The notes beneath the pieces are model-generated. The model saw only the letters and a list, made by a program, of their open reading frames with translations, was not told where the DNA came from and made no database searches. From Stenotrophomonas nitritireducens (GTDB taxonomy: Bacteria; Pseudomonadota; Gammaproteobacteria; Xanthomonadales; Xanthomonadaceae), in assembly GCF_001431425.1 (NCBI RefSeq), contig NZ_LDJG01000005.1, positions 1-64,000 of the forward strand: DNA of 64,000 nt. The letters run 5' to 3'. Each line of letters starts with the position of its first letter. Positions within the stretch are counted from its first letter, which is position 1. This document shows, piece by piece, positions 26,921-35,300 of this stretch. The position numbers were made by a program, and so were the translations under genes.

Positions 26921-29542
26921 TCAGAACTTCTGCGTATAGCGCATGTAGAGGATCCGGCCATACCCGTTGTACAGGTTGAAGTTCCATGGGCGGCTGCTGA
27001 CTTCCACCTCCGCAGGGTAGCGATCACCGACGTTGTTGCTGCCCAGGGTGATGCCGGCATTCCACGGCGTCTTGTAGGTCAACGCCAGGTCGTGGGTCAC
27101 GTAGCTGCCCACTCGTGTGTCGGGATCGCCCGCGAAGAAGCCGAAGCTGGGCTTGACCGACGGATTCTTCTGGGCGCCGATGTAATTGGCGTTCCAGTTC
27201 AGGCTCCAGTTGCCCCGGGTCCAGGTGTTGCGCAGGCTGCCGCGCATCTCCGGTGCGGTCACCCAGCCCAGCCGGTCCTTGACCAGGGTGCCATCGGTCA
27301 CCTTGAACTCGAGTACGCGGCCGAGCTGCAGCCAGCTGTCGAGCTTGCCCCATTCGGCAGCCTGGAAGCTGCCGCGCAGGTTCAGGTCCAGGCCGCGCGT
27401 GGTCAGGTCGCCCTCGTTGGCGAAGGCGGTTTCGACCTGCCTGATCGAGCCGTTCGAACGCCGCTCCACCCTGGTGCCCGAGGGGAGCGGCAATCCGTTG
27501 TTGTCGAAATCCACCAGCTCCTGGTACTCGATCAGGCGGATGCGGTTGTCGATCTGGATGTGGTAGTAGTCCAGCGTCGCGTTCAGCCAATCCAGCGGAT
27601 CCCATGCCAGGCCCAGGCTGTACTGCCGCGAATGCTCCGACCCCAGGTCCGGATTGCCGCTGTACCAGGTATCCACCTGGTAGCTGACGTTCTTGGCCAC
27701 CGGGCCATCGGCGATGCCGTCATTGTTGGCGTCGCCGCCGCAGTCCACGGCCGAATACCCCATCGCCAGGCAGGTCCGGTAGTCCTGCACCTGTTCGGCG
27801 GAGAACGAACGCTTTGCATGGATGTTGTTCAGCGTAGGCGCGCGGAAGCCCTTGCCGGCGGATGCGCGCAGGGTCAGGTTGGGCAGCGGCTGCCAGCGCA
27901 GCGACGCCTTGGGCGACAGGTCGCCGCCGTAATCGCTGTAGCGGTCGTAGCGGGCGGCCAGGGTGAAGTCGAAGCGGTCCATCACCGGCAGCAGCCACTC
28001 GGCATAGGCCGCGTGCACGCGCCGGCTGCCGGCCGCCGAGTTGCCCGCCGAACCGGCGACCACGCCGGCCTCGGACAACGAGTCGTAGATGTCGGCGTAG
28101 TCCTCGCTGCGGGACTCGACGCCGAAGGCCACCGCCGAGCGCCCACCGGCCATGTCGAACAGGTCCAGCGACGCATTGGCATAGGCCTCCTCGATGACGA
28201 ACTTGCCGTCGCGGCTGGTGGTGGTGGTGAAGCCCTTGATCACGTCCTCCGCGTTGCCGAAAGGATCGCGCAGGTTGTAGCGGCCATCGGCGGCGGCGGC
28301 CTCGGCCAGCGGGGTGACGATGTAACCGCGCCCGAGCTCGCCCAGCCGGGCATCGCTGCGGCGCAGGCCGGCATCGATGGAAAGCCGGTCGCTGACCTGC
28401 CAGTTCATCCCCAGGTTGATGTCCAGCACGGTGTTGTCGACGAAGGTGTCGCGATTGCCCGCGGCCGCATAGCGGTGGTAGACGAACGCGCCGCGCCCAT
28501 CGCCCGGGACCGGGTCGTTCGGCGAGTTTTCCGGCACGTAGAGCACGCCCGGCGTCGGCGCATAGCGGCCGAAGCTGCTGGCATGGCTGTAGCTGGCCGC
28601 AGAATACAGGGACACCGCATCGTTGAGCTGCAGCGTGCCGCGCGCGAACAGCGATTTGTTCTTTATCGAGGCTTCGTTGGCCGCCTCCGCGTTGTAGTCG
28701 TAGACGCAGTTCTTCTCGTTCATCCAGAAATTCGGGTCGTTGCAGGCATAGCCCGGCAGTGCACCGCCGGCCTCGCCCTCCTCGCCAGGTTCGGTCGCGC
28801 TTTCAAAATAGAAATTGTTCCCGTACGGCGAGCCGCCGCGGATATCGCCGCCAAGCTGATCGCGCGCGAAGACGATGCCGCGCGAGTTGTACGATGCGCC
28901 GAACATCAGGTTGCCGCGCTCGCCGGAGATGCCGAACAGCACCGAGGCCTCGTCGGTATCGCCACCGGTCACGCTGGGCGTGCCCTTGCCGATGCGCACC
29001 TCGGCGCCATCGAAGTCCTTGCGCAGGATCACATTGACCACGCCACCGATGGCATCGGAGCCATACAGCGCGGAGGCGCCGTCGGACAGGATCTCGATGC
29101 GCTCCACCGCCGCCAGCGGGATGGTGTTGAGGTCGGCATTGGTGCCCAGCGACGGCGCATAGGGCGCGCGGCGGCCATCGATCAGCACCAGCGTGCGATC
29201 CGAGCCGATGCCGCGCAGGTCGACGTCGGACACGGCCTGCGCGCTGCTGCCCGAGCGCGGGCTGAAGTTGCCGAACGAGGCGAAGGTGGTGTCGCGCAGC
29301 ACGTCGGCGACGGAGACATGGCCGCTGGCATCGATCGCGGCGCGGTCGATCACGGTCACCGGCACCGCGCCTTCGACGTCGGCGCGCTTGATGCGCGAGC
29401 CGGTCACTTCGATCCGGTCCAGGCTGTGTACGTCGGACGGCGACTGCGACTGCGCCAGCGAAGCGAATGGAACCAGTGCGGCGGCGATCCCCAGCGGGAG
29501 CGCCGCCAGCCGGATGGCCGGCATGGAATAGTGGTTTTTCAC
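26921..29542 (-). CDS. TonB-dependent receptor
   Basis: 873 residues without an STN domain. A signal peptide (about 1-31) is followed by a plug (RIEVTGSRIKRADVEGAVP, then ALYGSDAIGGVVNVILR) and a C-terminal barrel ending in MRYTQKF. This plug style is common in the large receptors of Xanthomonadaceae, whose ligands range from siderophores to plant or algal glycans. The start is GTG at 29542 with GGAGAG upstream. It lies 59 bp downstream of an AraC-family gene on the same strand, so that regulator probably controls it. Confidence 0.9.
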   Translation of the reverse strand: MKNHYSMPAIRLAALPLGIAAALVPFASLAQSQSPSDVHSLDRIEVTGSRIKRADVEGAVPVTVIDRAAIDASGHVSVADVLRDTTFASFGNFSPRSGSSAQAVSDVDLRGIGSDRTLVLIDGRRAPYAPSLGTNADLNTIPLAAVERIEILSDGASALYGSDAIGGVVNVILRKDFDGAEVRIGKGTPSVTGGDTDEASVLFGISGERGNLMFGASYNSRGIVFARDQLGGDIRGGSPYGNNFYFESATEPGEEGEAGGALPGYACNDPNFWMNEKNCVYDYNAEAANEASIKNKSLFARGTLQLNDAVSLYSAASYSHASSFGRYAPTPGVLYVPENSPNDPVPGDGRGAFVYHRYAAAGNRDTFVDNTVLDINLGMNWQVSDRLSIDAGLRRSDARLGELGRGYIVTPLAEAAAADGRYNLRDPFGNAEDVIKGFTTTTSRDGKFVIEEAYANASLDLFDMAGGRSAVAFGVESRSEDYADIYDSLSEAGVVAGSAGNSAAGSRRVHAAYAEWLLPVMDRFDFTLAARYDRYSDYGGDLSPKASLRWQPLPNLTLRASAGKGFRAPTLNNIHAKRSFSAEQVQDYRTCLAMGYSAVDCGGDANNDGIADGPVAKNVSYQVDTWYSGNPDLGSEHSRQYSLGLAWDPLDWLNATLDYYHIQIDNRIRLIEYQELVDFDNNGLPLPSGTRVERRSNGSIRQVETAFANEGDLTTRGLDLNLRGSFQAAEWGKLDSWLQLGRVLEFKVTDGTLVKDRLGWVTAPEMRGSLRNTWTRGNWSLNWNANYIGAQKNPSVKPSFGFFAGDPDTRVGSYVTHDLALTYKTPWNAGITLGSNNVGDRYPAEVEVSSRPWNFNLYNGYGRILYMRYTQKF

Positions 29543-29569
29543 GGATTTCTCTCCTGATGATGTTAGTGA

Positions 29570-29581
29570 GGCGTTAACGCC
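29570..29581. promoter_or_regulatory. Palindromic operator candidate upstream of the TonB receptor
   Basis: GGCGTTAACGCC is an exact 12-bp palindrome in the 59-bp gap between the AraC gene and the receptor; a half site CGTTAA recurs at about 29588. It could be the binding site of the AraC regulator or of another repressor. Confidence 0.35.
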
Positions 29582-29601
29582 ACACGACGTTAAAGAGCCG
29601 C

Positions 29602-30522
29602 TCACGCCACTGCGCCGCATGCCCTGTCCATTGGGTTTGCACGGTCTGCCGGCACGCTCCGCTCACCGTTGCGGTACAGCGAGGGGGAAACGCCGAAGTG
29701 CGTGCGGAACGCGCGCGAGAAGCTGCAGTTGTTCTCGAAGCCGCTGGCCGCTCCCACCTCGGTGATGGACAGCGGCGTTTCGCGGATCAGCCGTGCGCTG
29801 TTGGCCAAGCGCAGGCGTACCGAGGCGGCCTGCGGGCACTCGCCATAGACCGCGCGGAAGGTCTTGGTGAAATACCAGACCGACATGCTGCTCAGCTCGG
29901 CCAGCTCGCCGATCCGGACCACGCGGTCCATGTGTCCTTCGATGTACAGCAGCGCGCGCTGCATGCGGGCGTACACCTGGCGCCGGTGCGACAGCGAGCG
30001 CCCCGGGCAGCGCGCGATCTGCGCCTGCTGTCCCTGCTGCAGGCCCGCGGCGGCGCGCAGCCATCGCTCCATCTGCCAGCGGTCGGCCGCGATGGCCTGG
30101 ATACCGCGGACAGGCGTGCCCGCCACCGCCCGCCAGCGCCGCGCCAGCAGCCGCTGCATCAGCGCCGACATCGCGCCACGACCGGGGAAGAGCGCCAATT
30201 GCGGCGAACGCAGCGCCTGCAGCTGCATGTCGGCCGGTATGACCATGCCGATGGCGACGGTGCGCTCGCCGGCATGCAGCACCGGGCAGGCGCCGCGATC
30301 GAAATGGATCCACTGGCCCGCACCGAGCCGGAACGCACCGGTGCGGGCCGCGATGTCCAGCCCGCCCCTGAGCACCAGCCAGAGCGACGCCTCGGCGGCG
30401 TTGACCGCCAGGCTGGCACCACGCGCGACCGCCACCAGCCACGCGACGCCAGGATCGCCGCCGCGCTCCAGCTCCTGCACATCCCCGCGATCGAGCCTCA
30501 GTACCTGCACTTGCACCTGCAT
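29602..30522 (-). CDS. AraC-family transcriptional regulator
   Basis: 306 residues. The C-terminal ~100 residues hold two helix-turn-helix motifs of the AraC type (VVRIGELAELSSMSVWYFTKTF and a second ending in FENNCSFSRAFRTHFGVSP). The N-terminal 180 residues form a cupin-like effector domain without clear ligands. The ATG at 30522 has a strong AAAGGAG; an in-frame ATG at 30549 would add 9 residues. Its neighbour is the TonB receptor, so a metabolite- or siderophore-responsive role like PchR is plausible but not shown. Confidence 0.87.
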   Translation of the reverse strand: MQVQVQVLRLDRGDVQELERGGDPGVAWLVAVARGASLAVNAAEASLWLVLRGGLDIAARTGAFRLGAGQWIHFDRGACPVLHAGERTVAIGMVIPADMQLQALRSPQLALFPGRGAMSALMQRLLARRWRAVAGTPVRGIQAIAADRWQMERWLRAAAGLQQGQQAQIARCPGRSLSHRRQVYARMQRALLYIEGHMDRVVRIGELAELSSMSVWYFTKTFRAVYGECPQAASVRLRLANSARLIRETPLSITEVGAASGFENNCSFSRAFRTHFGVSPSLYRNGERSVPADRANPMDRACGAVA

Positions 30523-30639
30523 GACCACTCCTTTGTCGGATCTGGCCATCTGTTTGATCGTTCGAGGCCTGAAATGCCGGAAATGCAGCCGAAATCTTTC
30601 CGAAATCGCCGGTTCGGGGCGCCACGCGCGAGGTGGACC

Positions 30640-30720
30640 GTCCGCTCCGCGGACAACCGGACAGTGCGGACATCCCCGCCGGCGCTGGCGCTGCCCCGCT
30701 TCCGCCGTCCGTGCCGGACA
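30640..30720. promoter_or_regulatory. Cluster of CGGAC/GTCCG motifs upstream of the AraC gene
   Basis: GTCCGC-TCC-GCGGAC (30640-30654) is an exact inverted repeat with a 3-bp spacer; about four further CGGACA or GTCCG copies follow to 30720. The same arms occur at 37217-37250 and 39376-39390. I found no GG-N10-GC promoter next to this cluster. Confidence 0.35.
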
Positions 30721-30728
30721 CGGAAACG

Positions 30729-30763
30729 CGAAGGCCCGCACGGCATGCCGGTGCGGGCCTTCG
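30729..30763 (-). terminator. Hairpin after the small secreted protein gene
   Basis: Exact 13-bp stem (30729-30741 with 30751-30763) and 9-bp loop, 22 bp beyond the stop of the minus-strand gene. Confidence 0.6.
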
Positions 30764-30785
30764 TCGGTGGCGGGAAACCGCTGCG

Positions 30786-31154
30786 TCAGCGGCGGCGGGC
30801 ATGGCGCCTGTATTCGGCCGCATCGATCATGCGCATCTCGCGCACGGCGCAGGAGGCGCCCCTGCCGGTCACCACGCTGCCGCGGGTGCACACGACGTTC
30901 TCCTCGCCACCGGTGGCGATCACCACGCTCGAGCTGCGCATGGTCGCCTCGCAGTAGCCACCGAAATCCAGGCTGATGTGCTCCTCGCCATCGGCGATGA
31001 GCATGCGTTCGGCGCCAGCGCGCACGGCCGTGTGCTGGCCGGACAAGGTGACGCAGGTCGATGGCGCTTCGGCGCTCTTTCCGGCGGCAAAGGCATCCAT
31101 GGGCAGCAGGGCGGCAGCCCCCAGGGACAGGACGATCATCAGACATCGGTACAT
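30786..31154 (-). CDS. Small secreted protein of unknown function
   Basis: 122 residues with a signal peptide (about 1-22, ending AFA) and a mature part with four cysteines (CVTLS, GYCEAT, VVCTRG, ASCAV), which could form two disulfides. I do not recognise a family. Repeating beta-like segments (RMLIADGEEHISLDFGG, SSVVIATGGEENVVCTRG) suggest a small beta-fold. The ATG at 31154 has AAGGA 7 bases upstream; ATG at 31172 is an alternative. It is transcribed divergently from the membrane-bound regulator. Probably periplasmic. Confidence 0.6.
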   Translation of the reverse strand: MYRCLMIVLSLGAAALLPMDAFAAGKSAEAPSTCVTLSGQHTAVRAGAERMLIADGEEHISLDFGGYCEATMRSSSVVIATGGEENVVCTRGSVVTGRGASCAVREMRMIDAAEYRRHARRR

Positions 31155-31494
31155 GGCGCTTTCCTTCTTCATCCGAGCCCGGGATGGGCACGGATGCAAG
31201 GCTAGGCAGCGGGCGCGGCTGCGGAATCTGCTTGAAGTCGCGATGACCATGGAGCGGGGCTGGCGCCAGAACATGCAAACAATGCGTTCCTCCACCAACG
31301 CCACGCAGGCCGAAGGCGTCGCCAGCCTGAACGCCTTTGCGCGACCTGACCAAAGGCACATGCCGCCGCATCCACGCCGCCAGCATCCTCCGCCCGGTGA
31401 TGGAACGGCCGGCATGGCCCTGCATCGCAAGGGCGGACGACGACGACGTGCCATGCATGCGCGGCACGCGTCGTCTCCATGATCAAGGCGGGGC
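31155..31494. other. Divergent intergenic region, nothing recognised
   Basis: A 340-bp gap between the divergent secreted-protein gene and the winged-helix regulator. It should hold both promoters, but I see no convincing -35/-10 pair, no strong palindrome and no coding sequence. Confidence 0.4.
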
Positions 31495-33765
31495 ATGCTG
31501 GCCAAGCCTGCACTCGGGCAGACCGGCGTAATGGAAGAGCGGGCAGTCATCGGCGAACGTCGCAACGGCAACGCAGCGGGAGCACAGGCGCCTCCGTCCG
31601 GGCTCCTGTGCGTGGGCGACCACGAGGTCGACCTGGCCCGGCGCACCGTGGTCTCGCGCATCGACGGCGGCTCCCGGCGACTGACGCTCAAGTCGCTGCA
31701 GGTATTGCTGGCGCTGGTGGACGAAGCCGGCAGGGTGGTCAGCCGCGACGCGCTGCTGGCGCGCGTATGGCCCGACACCCTGCCCACCGACGATGTGCTG
31801 ACCCAGGCCATCGCCCTGCTGCGCAAGGCGTTCGGCGATGATCGCGAAGCGCCGCGCTACATCGAGACCATCGCCAAGGGCGGCTATCGCCTGCTGGCCG
31901 CGCACCAATGGCAGGCACCGCCCGTCGCGGCCGCCGAGCCTGCGCCGTCCGCGCCCCCGCCTGCCGCGATCCCCCGCGGACGGGTACGGCGACGCGGGTG
32001 GACACTGGCGGCAGCGGCAACGGCACTGTTCGGATCGCTGGCGCTGTTCCTGCATGCCGGCTCCACGCGCGACAAAGGCGCGCTGCCCGGAGCCGCCGAC
32101 TCCCTGCACGCGCCGTCGCTGCAGTATCGGGCGATCGTTTCCTCGCCCGAGCAGGAAACCATGCCGCGGCTGTCGCCGGATGGAACGCAGCTGGTATTCG
32201 CCCGCCTCGATCCGCGCACGCGCAGGCAACTGCTGCACATCCAGCGCACCTCGCAGGCCAGCGCGCGCCAGTTCGCGTTCCCCGGTCCCGGAGAACAGGA
32301 CAGCCTGCCGGCGTGGTCGCGCGACGGCCGGCGCATCGCCTTCGTCCGCAGCTCCGGCAAGGACTGCCGTTTCATGGTTGTGGCGGCCGATGGCAGCGGC
32401 GAGCGCACGGCGGGCGACTGCGCGGACCCTGACGGGCTGTCGTTCGACTGGACGGCCGATGGCCGCGCGCTCGTCGCCGGCGGCATGCGCGCGGCTGCCG
32501 GCGCGGGCGGCGCCCTGCGCCGGCTCGACCTGGCCAGCGGGCGCTGGCGGACGCTGGACTACGGCGTGGACCGCGACGCGGTCGACTCGCTGCCGCGCCA
32601 CTCCCCCGATGGGCGCTGGCTCGGTTTCCGCCGCGGCACCACGCTCGGCGACCTGTGGCTGATGCCCGCCAGCGGCGGCGCGCCGCGCCGGCTCACCACC
32701 CTGCGCGGCGACATCCGCGGCTGGGCCTGGCTGCCGGACAGCCAGGGCGTGGTCTTCAGCCTGGTCAAGGAAGAAGTCCGGCTGTACCGCATCGACCTGG
32801 CCGGCGGGGACCCGGTTCCCTTGCCGGTGCTGGCCGGCGGCAATCCGATCCAGCCGGATATCGCCGCGGACGACTGGTCGATGGCCTTCGAGATCGACCG
32901 GCTGCGCAGCGGCATGTTCCGCTTCCGTACCGACGGCAGCGGCGCCGGCGAACCGGTATTCGCCTCCAGCGGCGTGGACCTGACACCGGGCATCTCCCCG
33001 GACGGCGCCACCCTGGCCTTCGTTTCGGATCGCAGCCTGCACGCGCAGCTGTGGATCGGCCAGCCCGCGCACCCGGAAACCCTGCGCGCGGTGGCGGGCA
33101 TCGTCCCGGTGCCGCGCCATCCGCCGGTATGGTCGGGCGACGGCCGCAGGCTGCTGGTGATCGGGCGCGGCGACAACGGCGACCGCCTGTTCGAAATCGA
33201 AGCCGGCAGCGACACCGCGACCCCCTTGCCGGTACCCGCGCCATCACCGGCCTTCGCCGCCTATACCGACCGGCCGGACCGCCTGCTGGTCGGCACCGAT
33301 GGCGGCCAGGGCAGGCTGCGGCTGGTGCTCTATTCGCTGCCGGACTGGCGCAGCATCGCGACGCTGGAGGACGTGGCCGTCGCCCGCTACGACGCGGCCG
33401 GACAGCGGGTCTGCTTCACCCGGCCAGCGCGGACCGGCATCTGGTGCGCCGACCCCGGACTGCAGTCGATCGTCGCGCACGACACCCGCTTCCCCGCCGC
33501 CGCGCACTACCGCGAGTGGAACATCGCCAAGGGAACGCTCTACTACGACGGACCGATCGATGGCTGCCGGACCGCCTGGATGGCGCTGGGCGACAGCCAT
33601 CGGGCGGACGGCGGACGAAGCTGCCTGATCGCCGGGCAGGCCGCGCTGGCCGGCTCCAGCAGCGTCGACGGCGAGGGCCGCTGGCTCTACGCCTCGTTGC
33701 CGCTGGAGCACAACATCGACGTCGGCTGGACGTCGCTGCAGGCCCTGGCCGGACCCGCCCGGTAG
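31495..33765 (+). CDS. CadC-like membrane-bound regulator with periplasmic beta-propeller
   Basis: 756 residues. An OmpR/CadC-type winged helix lies at about 40-112 (LTLKSLQVLLALVDEAGRVVSRDALLARVWP, then YIETIAKGGYRL). A Pro-rich linker and a single membrane helix (about 164-182) follow. The rest is periplasmic, with TolB/WD40-like blades (LSPDGTQLVFARLD, WSRDGRRIAFVRS, ISPDGATLAFVSD). So a periplasmic sensor is joined to a cytoplasmic DNA-binding domain without phosphotransfer. Target and signal are unknown. The ATG at 31495 has AAGG upstream; ATG at 31531 is possible. chrA follows 230 bp downstream. Confidence 0.85.
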   Translation: MLAKPALGQTGVMEERAVIGERRNGNAAGAQAPPSGLLCVGDHEVDLARRTVVSRIDGGSRRLTLKSLQVLLALVDEAGRVVSRDALLARVWPDTLPTDDVLTQAIALLRKAFGDDREAPRYIETIAKGGYRLLAAHQWQAPPVAAAEPAPSAPPPAAIPRGRVRRRGWTLAAAATALFGSLALFLHAGSTRDKGALPGAADSLHAPSLQYRAIVSSPEQETMPRLSPDGTQLVFARLDPRTRRQLLHIQRTSQASARQFAFPGPGEQDSLPAWSRDGRRIAFVRSSGKDCRFMVVAADGSGERTAGDCADPDGLSFDWTADGRALVAGGMRAAAGAGGALRRLDLASGRWRTLDYGVDRDAVDSLPRHSPDGRWLGFRRGTTLGDLWLMPASGGAPRRLTTLRGDIRGWAWLPDSQGVVFSLVKEEVRLYRIDLAGGDPVPLPVLAGGNPIQPDIAADDWSMAFEIDRLRSGMFRFRTDGSGAGEPVFASSGVDLTPGISPDGATLAFVSDRSLHAQLWIGQPAHPETLRAVAGIVPVPRHPPVWSGDGRRLLVIGRGDNGDRLFEIEAGSDTATPLPVPAPSPAFAAYTDRPDRLLVGTDGGQGRLRLVLYSLPDWRSIATLEDVAVARYDAAGQRVCFTRPARTGIWCADPGLQSIVAHDTRFPAAAHYREWNIAKGTLYYDGPIDGCRTAWMALGDSHRADGGRSCLIAGQAALAGSSSVDGEGRWLYASLPLEHNIDVGWTSLQALAGPAR

Positions 33766-33995
33766 CGTCGCGCGGGAACGGATCCGGCAGGCGGGAGCGA
33801 CCGGAACCGACGGCCCACGGCGTTGAACGCCACCGTCATCGGCCCGCGCTAATGTCGGGCACCGCTCCCGTGCTCTCCGCGCCCCGATGTCCTCCGCACG
33901 CTTCCCGGCTCCCGCTTTCCGGCCAACGCCGCAGCGCCCGCGCACCGCCGCCAGCCGCCGCGGCGGTTCCGGCGCTGCCCCGCCATGGAGCGGCC

Positions 33996-35237
33996 ATGGC
34001 GCCTGAGGCGGACAGGCCATCCGGCGCCGGCATGCGCACCGGGCCGGCCGAAAGCACCGGCCGCGTGTTCCTGGCGTTCCTGCGCCTGGGCCTGACCGCT
34101 TTCGGCGGCCCGGTCGCGCACCTGGCGTACTTCCATGAGGAATTCGTCGTGCGCCGGCGCTGGCTGGACGAACGCAGCTACGCCGACCTGGTCGCGTTCT
34201 GCCAGTTCCTGCCGGGACCGGCCAGCAGCCAGGTGGGCATGGCACTGGGCCTGTCGCGGCGTGGCTATCGCGGCGCGCTCGCCGCCTGGGCCGGTTTCAC
34301 CCTGCCGTCGGCCGTCGCCCTGATCGTCTTCGCGCAGCTCCTGTCCACATACCCCGGCGCGATACCGGCCGGCGCGCTGCACGGGCTCAAGATCGCGGCG
34401 GTCGCGGTGGTGGCGCAGGCGGTCTGGAACATGGGCCGGAATCTCCATGCAGGCCGCGCCTGGCTCGCCCTCATGCTGGCGGCCGCCGGCATCGCCGTGT
34501 CCGCTCCTTCCGCCTTCGTGCAGCCGGGCATCATCGCCGCCGCCGCGCTGGCCGGACTGCGGCTGTTCCCGTCCACGCCGCCGCGGGAACACGCCGCGTG
34601 GACGATGCCCGTCGGGCATCGCGCCGGCATGCTGTGGCTGGCCGCGTTCTTCGCCCTGCTGGCCGGACTGCCGCTGCTTGCCGCACTGCTGCCCGGCCAG
34701 GCCCTGGCCGAAGCAAATGCATTCTTCCGCGCCGGTGCGCTGGTGTTCGGCGGTGGCCACGTGGTGCTGCCGCTGCTGCAGGCCGCGGTGGTGCCGCCGG
34801 GCTGGGTCGGCAACGACGCGTTCCTCGCCGGCTATGGCGCGGCGCAGGCGATGCCCGGCCCGCTGTTCGCCTTCGCCGCCTTTCTCGGCGCCTCCATGCA
34901 GGCCGCGCCGTCAGGCTGGGCGGGCGGCCTGCTCTGCCTGGTGGCGGTATTCGCCCCGTCCTTCCTGCTGGTGGCCGGCGCCCTGCCGTTCTGGGCCCGG
35001 CTGCGCGGCAACGCGCGCATGCGCGCCGCAATGACCGGCATCAACGCGGCGGTGGTCGGCCTGCTGCTGGCCGCGCTCTACGACCCGGTGTGGACCAGCG
35101 CCATCCATGGACCATCGGATATCGCGCTGGCGCTCCTCGCCCTGGCTGCGCTCGCGCGCTGGAAGCTGCCGCCGTGGCTGGCGGTGATCGGCTGCGGCGC
35201 CGCGGGCGGGATGCTCGGCGCGGCCGGCCTGCAATGA
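33996..35237 (+). CDS. chrA: Chromate transporter ChrA
   Basis: 413 residues, the size of the two-domain (long-chain) CHR proteins. Each half begins with the family motif: FGGPVAHLAYF in the first half and FGGGHVVLPLL in the second, each followed by a PGP motif (FLPGPASSQ and AMPGPLFAF). About 10-12 membrane helices are expected. The family exports chromate from the cytoplasm. The ATG at 33996 has GGAG five bases upstream; ATGs at 33852 and 34032 are in frame, and the former would add an Ala/Pro/Arg-rich leader. The 230-bp gap before it shows no convincing promoter. Confidence 0.88.
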   Translation: MAPEADRPSGAGMRTGPAESTGRVFLAFLRLGLTAFGGPVAHLAYFHEEFVVRRRWLDERSYADLVAFCQFLPGPASSQVGMALGLSRRGYRGALAAWAGFTLPSAVALIVFAQLLSTYPGAIPAGALHGLKIAAVAVVAQAVWNMGRNLHAGRAWLALMLAAAGIAVSAPSAFVQPGIIAAAALAGLRLFPSTPPREHAAWTMPVGHRAGMLWLAAFFALLAGLPLLAALLPGQALAEANAFFRAGALVFGGGHVVLPLLQAAVVPPGWVGNDAFLAGYGAAQAMPGPLFAFAAFLGASMQAAPSGWAGGLLCLVAVFAPSFLLVAGALPFWARLRGNARMRAAMTGINAAVVGLLLAALYDPVWTSAIHGPSDIALALLALAALARWKLPPWLAVIGCGAAGGMLGAAGLQ

Positions 35238-35241
35238 AGAA

Positions 35242-35273
35242 GCGGCCGGACGCGGTTCTTCCGCTCCGGCCGC
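35242..35273. terminator. Shared terminator between convergent chrA and glmS
   Basis: GCGGCCGGA (35242-35250) pairs exactly with TCCGGCCGC (35265-35273) over a 14-bp loop in the 63-bp gap between the two stop codons. It could serve both strands. Confidence 0.55.
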
Positions 35274-35300
35274 CCCGTCGTCAAGCGGATATCGCCGCGC

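Noticed and set aside
26823-26987. Longer jetA starting at 26897 or 26987
   Set aside because: The added codons would translate the hairpin that follows the TonB receptor and overlap that gene's stop; 26825 or 26777 is more plausible.
33766-33995. A sigma-70 promoter before chrA from TTGAAC (33823) and TAATGT (33850)
   Set aside because: The spacing is 21 bp, beyond what sigma-70 tolerates.
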